Assembly (NCBI GenBank): GCA_030653035.1
Contig: JAUSAB010000093.1
Span: forward strand, 1-57,067
Source of the DNA: Desulfocapsaceae bacterium
Lineage (GTDB): Bacteria; Desulfobacterota; Desulfobulbia; Desulfobulbales; Desulfocapsaceae
DNA: 57,067 nucleotides
Direction: 5' to 3'
Notes under the pieces: generated by a model
Database searches by the model: none
What the model saw: the letters and a program-made list of their open reading frames with translations, nothing else
What the model was told of the DNA's origin: nothing
Made by a program: the position numbers and the translations under genes
Shown: positions 53,380 to 57,067 of the stretch, in pieces
Layout of the letters: every line of letters begins with the position of its first letter
Position numbering within the stretch: the stretch's first letter is position 1

Positions 53380-54579
53380 ATGAGCAATATCCAAAAGACC
53401 TATGAAGAGATTAACGCCAGAATCAGATCTGGTGAGGCCGTGGTGGTAACTGCCGAAGAGATGGTGGACATTGTCCGGGCCAAGGGACCGGAGCAGGCCG
53501 CCCGTGAGGTCGATGTGGTGACCACCGGCACCTTCTCCCCCATGTGTTCATCCGGTGCTTTTTTTAATTTCGGCCAGATGACTCCCACCATCAAGGCCTC
53601 ACATGTTTGGCTGAACAAGGTTCCCGCCTATGCGGGGCTTGCGGCAGTCGATGCCTATATCGGGGCAACGGAACCGGCAGAGGATGATCCGCTCAACAAG
53701 ATTTATCCCGGCGAATTCCGCTATGGTGGCGGCCATGTGATTGAAGACCTGGTAGCCGGAAGAAAGGTCTTTCTGGAGGCCAAGGGCTATGGGACTGACT
53801 GCTATCTGGGTCGCAAGATGCAAAAGGAAGTGACCCTGGCCGATCTCCCCTATGCCTTGTTGTGTAATCCGAGAAACGCTTACCAGAATTATAACTGCGC
53901 GGTTAATCTCTCGGACAAGACCGTTCACACCTATATGGGCATGCTCAAGCCCCATTGCCGCAATGCCAATTATTGCAGCGCCGGGGAATTAAGCCCCCTG
54001 CTGAACGACCCCCATTACCAGACGATCGGGATGGGAACCCGAATCTTCCTGGGCGGCGGGATCGGCTATGTCACCTGGCATGGAACCCAACACAATCCCA
54101 ATACCCCGCGCACTGAAGGCGGAGTGCCCCGCAAGCCATCCGGCACGATCATGGTGCAGGGTGACCTGAAACAGATGTCCGCCAAGTGGCTGCGCGGGGT
54201 CTCGATTCTTGGCTATGGCAATACCATGGCTGTTGGTATCGGCGTACCCATCCCCATCCTCAATAGCAAGATGGCTGCCTATACCGGGGTCTCTGACGCC
54301 GAGATATTCACCCAGGTCATTGACTATGGCTATGATTATACCAATGGCATTGCCCGCAACTACGGTGAGGTCAGTTACGCCCAACTGAAATCAGGATCCA
54401 TTGAGGTGAACGGCAAACAGGTGCCAACCGCCCCGCTCTCCAGTATGGTCAAGGCCAGGGAGATCGCGGAGACCCTCAAGGGATGGATCAGGGATCGTAA
54501 GTTTCTGCTCAACCAGCCGGCCCAGTTATTACCTGACGCGGAAATGATGAGTACGGGTGTGCAGGGATCTGAAAAATAA
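53380..54579 (+). CDS. Homocysteine biosynthesis protein (DUF39, L-aspartate semialdehyde sulfurtransferase type)
   Basis: A 399-residue protein with the HcyBio/DUF39 layout: TYEEINARIRSGEAVVVTAE at the start, TTGTFSPMCSSGAFFNFG near 48, KVFLEAKGYGTDCYLG near 130, ANYCSAGELSPLLNDP near 200, GTRIFLGGGIGYVTWHGTQH and ARNYGEVSYAQLKSG near 325. In methanogens and sulfate reducers this family converts aspartate semialdehyde plus sulfide to homocysteine, usually with a ferredoxin-like partner. The CBS or ferredoxin domain seen in some relatives is absent here. Cysteines C56, C137 and C203 are candidate sulfur carriers. The stop overlaps the start of larE. Confidence 0.9.
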   Translation: MSNIQKTYEEINARIRSGEAVVVTAEEMVDIVRAKGPEQAAREVDVVTTGTFSPMCSSGAFFNFGQMTPTIKASHVWLNKVPAYAGLAAVDAYIGATEPAEDDPLNKIYPGEFRYGGGHVIEDLVAGRKVFLEAKGYGTDCYLGRKMQKEVTLADLPYALLCNPRNAYQNYNCAVNLSDKTVHTYMGMLKPHCRNANYCSAGELSPLLNDPHYQTIGMGTRIFLGGGIGYVTWHGTQHNPNTPRTEGGVPRKPSGTIMVQGDLKQMSAKWLRGVSILGYGNTMAVGIGVPIPILNSKMAAYTGVSDAEIFTQVIDYGYDYTNGIARNYGEVSYAQLKSGSIEVNGKQVPTAPLSSMVKAREIAETLKGWIRDRKFLLNQPAQLLPDAEMMSTGVQGSEK

Positions 54580-55411
54580 ACTAGCAAGACTTCAACAGCT
54601 GTTGCAGGCTACCGGAAAAGTTGCCATTGCATTTTCCGGCGGCGTCGATTCCACCCTGCTTCTGCGGATAGCCTGTGACACCTTGGGGCCGGAGAATGTA
54701 ACGGCGCTGCAAGCGGTTTCTTGTCTTATTCCTGAGCAGGATCAGCTCAAGACGAGAAAACTGGTAGCAGCCCCGGAAAACGGCATCCGCTGTTCTTACC
54801 AGATCGTGCAGGTACAGCCATTGCTTTGGCCCGAATTTGTGGTTAACTCGGAACGACGTTGTTATTTCTGTAAAAAAAGGATCTATGGTGCCTTTTACGC
54901 AACGATGAGTCAAGGTGACCATCCCTACTCCACCCCGGAATATTTGTCTCGCTTCGTTTACCTGCTGGATGGCACCAATATCGACGACCTGCAAGAGCAT
55001 CGACCGGGATTACAGGCCATCCAGGAGCTTTCTGTGGGAACGCCCCTGGCCCAGGCCGGGCTCAACAAAAAAGATATCCGCTCCCTGGCCAAAAAGATGG
55101 GGCTGACAAACTGGAACCAGCCATCAAATTCCTGCCTCGCCACCCGCATCCCGGTTCATCAACAAATCACCAAAGTCATTCTGGAGCATATCGCGCAAGC
55201 GGAGGCGTTTCTCCAGGAAAAGGGCTTTATCGGGTGCCGGGTAAGACCCGGACACCATACAGTTGAAGTACAGGTTATGACCAATGATCTTGAGCGTTTT
55301 TCCGATGAATCATTACGTCCTGAAATCACTCAACATCTTGCAACTCTTGGTTTTGACAATATTTTCTTTAACTCACAAGGACGGGACTCACAAGGACGGG
55401 ACAAGGTTTAA
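54557..55411 (+). CDS. larE: LarE-type ATP-dependent sacrificial sulfur transferase
   Basis: A 284-residue PP-loop enzyme: IAFSGGVDSTLLLRIA with the P-loop near residue 26, RRCYFCKKRIY with C102 and C105, and SNSCLATRIP with C193, the counterpart of the cysteine whose sulfur is lost in Lactobacillus LarE. LarE adds sulfur to the nickel-pincer cofactor of lactate racemase. No larA, larB or larC is in the window. The GTG start at 54557 lies 23 bp inside the DUF39 gene, so the two are coupled. The last residues SQGRDSQGRD come from a 15-bp tandem duplication. Confidence 0.87.
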   Translation: MCRDLKNKLARLQQLLQATGKVAIAFSGGVDSTLLLRIACDTLGPENVTALQAVSCLIPEQDQLKTRKLVAAPENGIRCSYQIVQVQPLLWPEFVVNSERRCYFCKKRIYGAFYATMSQGDHPYSTPEYLSRFVYLLDGTNIDDLQEHRPGLQAIQELSVGTPLAQAGLNKKDIRSLAKKMGLTNWNQPSNSCLATRIPVHQQITKVILEHIAQAEAFLQEKGFIGCRVRPGHHTVEVQVMTNDLERFSDESLRPEITQHLATLGFDNIFFNSQGRDSQGRDKV

Positions 55412-55455
55412 GGGAATCTGAAAAAGTTTTTTTCTGAAGAAACATTTATTTTTCC

Positions 55456-55606
55456 TTGATTCGTGCCCTGGATTCAATTATGCTCTTTAACGTACATGAA
55501 GCGTCACAGCTTGATTTTAAAGGAGTGTAAGAAGGTTAATGGTTGTTAAAAAGATTAGAGGAAAGAGGTCTTTTCTTTTGACAATTCAATTTGCTTCTAT
55601 TAAAGC
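55456..55606 (+). promoter_or_regulatory. Two possible sigma-70 promoters for hup
   Basis: TTGATT (55456-55461) and TATGCT (55479-55484) are 17 bases apart. A second candidate has a perfect TTGACA at 55578-55583 and TAAAGC at 55601-55606, also 17 bases apart. The HU ATG is at 55687. HU genes are commonly strongly and multiply promoted, which fits. Confidence 0.5.
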
Positions 55607-55686
55607 ACTATCAAGCATTGTTGGAGGAAGGGGAGCAATACTGTCTGCCCCTGTAAACTAAAGAATTATTTTTCCGGGAGGGATCC

Positions 55687-55959
55687 ATGAACAAGAAGGA
55701 ATTAGTTGAAAGTATTGCAGGTGCCGCAGATATCAGCAAAGCCGCAGCAGAGAAAGCATTAAATGGAACCCTTGCTGCCGTTGCCGAGGCCTTGAAAAAA
55801 GGTGACAAGGTAACACTTGTCGGTTTTGGTACTTTTTCCGTTTACAAACGTGAAGCTCGCACTGGCCGGAATCCCCAATCTGGAAAGACCATCAAGATTC
55901 CTGCCAAGAATATTGCTAAATTCAAGGCTGGTTCCAAGCTTTCCGAGGCTATCAACTAA
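55687..55959 (+). CDS. hup: HU-family DNA-binding protein
   Basis: A 90-residue HU nucleoid protein: MNKKELVESIAGAADISKAA at the start, KGDKVTLVGFGTFSVYKREA at the beta saddle, then the arm signature RTGRNPQSGKTIKIPA and the final FKAGSKLSEAIN. Dimers bend and coat DNA. Length and motifs are standard and the gene is complete. GGGAGGGATCC precedes the ATG. It is followed by a strong terminator. Confidence 0.97.
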   Translation: MNKKELVESIAGAADISKAAAEKALNGTLAAVAEALKKGDKVTLVGFGTFSVYKREARTGRNPQSGKTIKIPAKNIAKFKAGSKLSEAIN

Positions 55960-56100
55960 AATACCTGTAATCAATTACTCTTGTTTCTTCGTTGATTATA
56001 TCCCTTTGTTCTGAAAACAGTCAGACGTGAAGAGTTAATATTTTTCACACTTGACGGTTACCGTTCAACAAGATAGAGCGGATTGATATTGGATTGAAAA

Positions 56101-56132
56101 GCCGTACAGTAATTTACTGTACGGCTTTTTTT
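56101..56132 (+). terminator. Strong intrinsic terminator after hup
   Basis: GCCGTACAGTA (56101-56111) pairs with TACTGTACGGC (56115-56125) around three bases and is followed by seven Ts. It separates hup from cbiD. Confidence 0.9.
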
Positions 56133-56160
56133 ATGAGTACACAACAATGAGCTTCTGTGG

Positions 56161-57067
56161 ATGAAAAAATTACGGTCAGGATACACTACAGGGGCCTGCG
56201 CCGCAGCAGCAGCCAAGGCCGCGACTATCATGCTGATCAAAGGAGTAGCTCAGGATCAGGTAGACATCCCCTTCCCCGATGGAACGCGGGTCTCTTTTCA
56301 ACTCTGCGCCTGCCAGTGGTCTGACCCAACCCACACCGCAACTCTGGCTGCAGTGATCAAGGATGCAGGCGATGACCCAGATGTAACCAACAGGGCTCGA
56401 ATCGAGGCTGAGGTCAGATTTATCCAACAGGTCCAAAAACAAGATGAGCAGATAATCATTGCCGGCGGCAAGGGGATTGGCACCGTGACCAAACCCGGGC
56501 TGGCCATTCCCGTGGGCGAGCCTGCAGTGAACCCGGTCCCAAGGAAGATGATTCGTGAAGCAATGCTTGAGGCCCTTTCCCTGTCAGAAACAGATTTCAA
56601 CCGATCTTTACAAGTAATCCTCTCCGTCCCCAACGGAGAGGATTTGGCAAAAAAGACCCTGAACCACCGACTGGGGATTATTGGCGGCCTTTCCATCCTT
56701 GGAACAACCGGAATCGTCAGACCCGTTTCAGCCGAGGCCTGGACTGCCACCATCAGCGCCTCAATGAATGTCGCCTGCAAATCCGGGGTAAAAGAAATTG
56801 TTCTCTCCACCGGTCGGACTTCAGAGCTTGCAGCACAACAGCAACTTCTGTTGCCCGATGAGGCCTATGTGATGATGGGCGACTACCTCCAGTTTTCATT
56901 GGAGGATGCAAAAAAACATGGCTTTGCCGCCATCCATCTGGCGGCCATGTGGGCCAAGGTGCTGAAAGGTGCCATGCGTATCCCCCAGACCCATGTCCGC
57001 CATGGAGCCCTTGAAATCGAAGATGCCATCTCTTTTCTGGCGACCTTGGGGGTCGCGCCCGCTGTCC
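56161..57067 (+). CDS. cbiD: Cobalt-precorrin-5B C1-methyltransferase (partial, runs off the window)
   Basis: The first 302 residues of CbiD, which methylates C1 in the anaerobic cobalamin pathway. From the ATG at 56161 it reads MKKLRSGYTTGACAAAAAKA (the LRSGYTTGACA family opening), then AGGKGIGTVTKPGLAIPVG near 98, NPVPRKMIREA near 119, GIIGGLSILGTTGIVRPVS near 180 and LSTGRTSE near 218. About 50-60 residues of the usual length lie beyond the edge. The ribosome site is weak. No cobalamin riboswitch is visible upstream; other cob/cbi genes are presumably to the right. Confidence 0.94.
   Translation, partial: MKKLRSGYTTGACAAAAAKAATIMLIKGVAQDQVDIPFPDGTRVSFQLCACQWSDPTHTATLAAVIKDAGDDPDVTNRARIEAEVRFIQQVQKQDEQIIIAGGKGIGTVTKPGLAIPVGEPAVNPVPRKMIREAMLEALSLSETDFNRSLQVILSVPNGEDLAKKTLNHRLGIIGGLSILGTTGIVRPVSAEAWTATISASMNVACKSGVKEIVLSTGRTSELAAQQQLLLPDEAYVMMGDYLQFSLEDAKKHGFAAIHLAAMWAKVLKGAMRIPQTHVRHGALEIEDAISFLATLGVAPAV

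Noticed and set aside
55960-56160. Cobalamin riboswitch ahead of cbiD
   Set aside because: The interval is mostly the hup terminator; no B12-box-like sequence was seen.

Overview
The window comes from an anaerobic, sulfur-cycling member of the Desulfobacterota, most like the Desulfobulbales. This is inferred from gene content, not from a marker search. The pointers are a DUF39-type homocysteine-forming sulfurtransferase, a LarE sulfur transferase, a three-subunit succinate dehydrogenase/fumarate reductase, a small membrane-anchored c-type cytochrome, a citramalate route to isoleucine, an anaerobic CbiD cobalamin step and a U32/DUF3656 peptidase. No rRNA, tRNA or CRISPR array was found.

Layout. 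1-1250: the edge of an IS1634-type insertion sequence, then gene-poor DNA with relics (an RHS-repeat fragment, nested palindromes). 1252-6387: thiD and a divergent topoisomerase IV-like pair. 6735-7760: a secreted head-repeat protein with an S74 self-cleaving chaperone domain. 7989-18383: a long minus-strand housekeeping run (PHP phosphoesterase, miaB, DUF4911, purB, recJ, miaA, ComEA-like, cimA, lysC). 18700-28000: looser genes (small secreted protein, yajD, a GGDEF cyclase, an amidohydrolase that has lost its metal ligands, a Tat-exported metallophosphoesterase, an M48 protease, pyk).

28095-33862 is the accessory core. It opens with a chimeric relic holding copies of the 5' end of the M48 gene and the 3' end of the amidohydrolase gene. 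Next comes an AT-rich three-gene minus-strand operon: DUF262 protein, AAA ATPase of the DUF3696 type, and an unrecognised 314-residue protein. Then come higA with only the tail of higB, vapBC, and a Phd/RelE-type pair. The three-gene operon is the best candidate for a defence system in the window.

33924-39438: U32 peptidase, DUF374 acyltransferase, uvrB and DUF1737, then an hsdS relic and a small lipoprotein behind a good sigma-54 promoter match. 42164-48570: a plus-strand block with the quinone-linked succinate/fumarate complex (frdCAB order), an M23-like protein, a DUF188 protein, TerC and a flavin reductase of the geranylgeranyl reductase family. 48778-57067: small cytochrome, DUF2062, tsaD with an in-frame repeat insertion, moaA, pheA, the DUF39 protein overlapping larE, hup and the start of cbiD.

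Amino-acid metabolism is well represented: lysC supplies the aspartate family, the DUF39 protein makes homocysteine from aspartate semialdehyde, cimA opens isoleucine synthesis and pheA makes phenylpyruvate. tsaD, miaA and miaB all modify tRNA next to the anticodon. Intergenic DNA is rich in dispersed palindromic elements; at least four families recur here.
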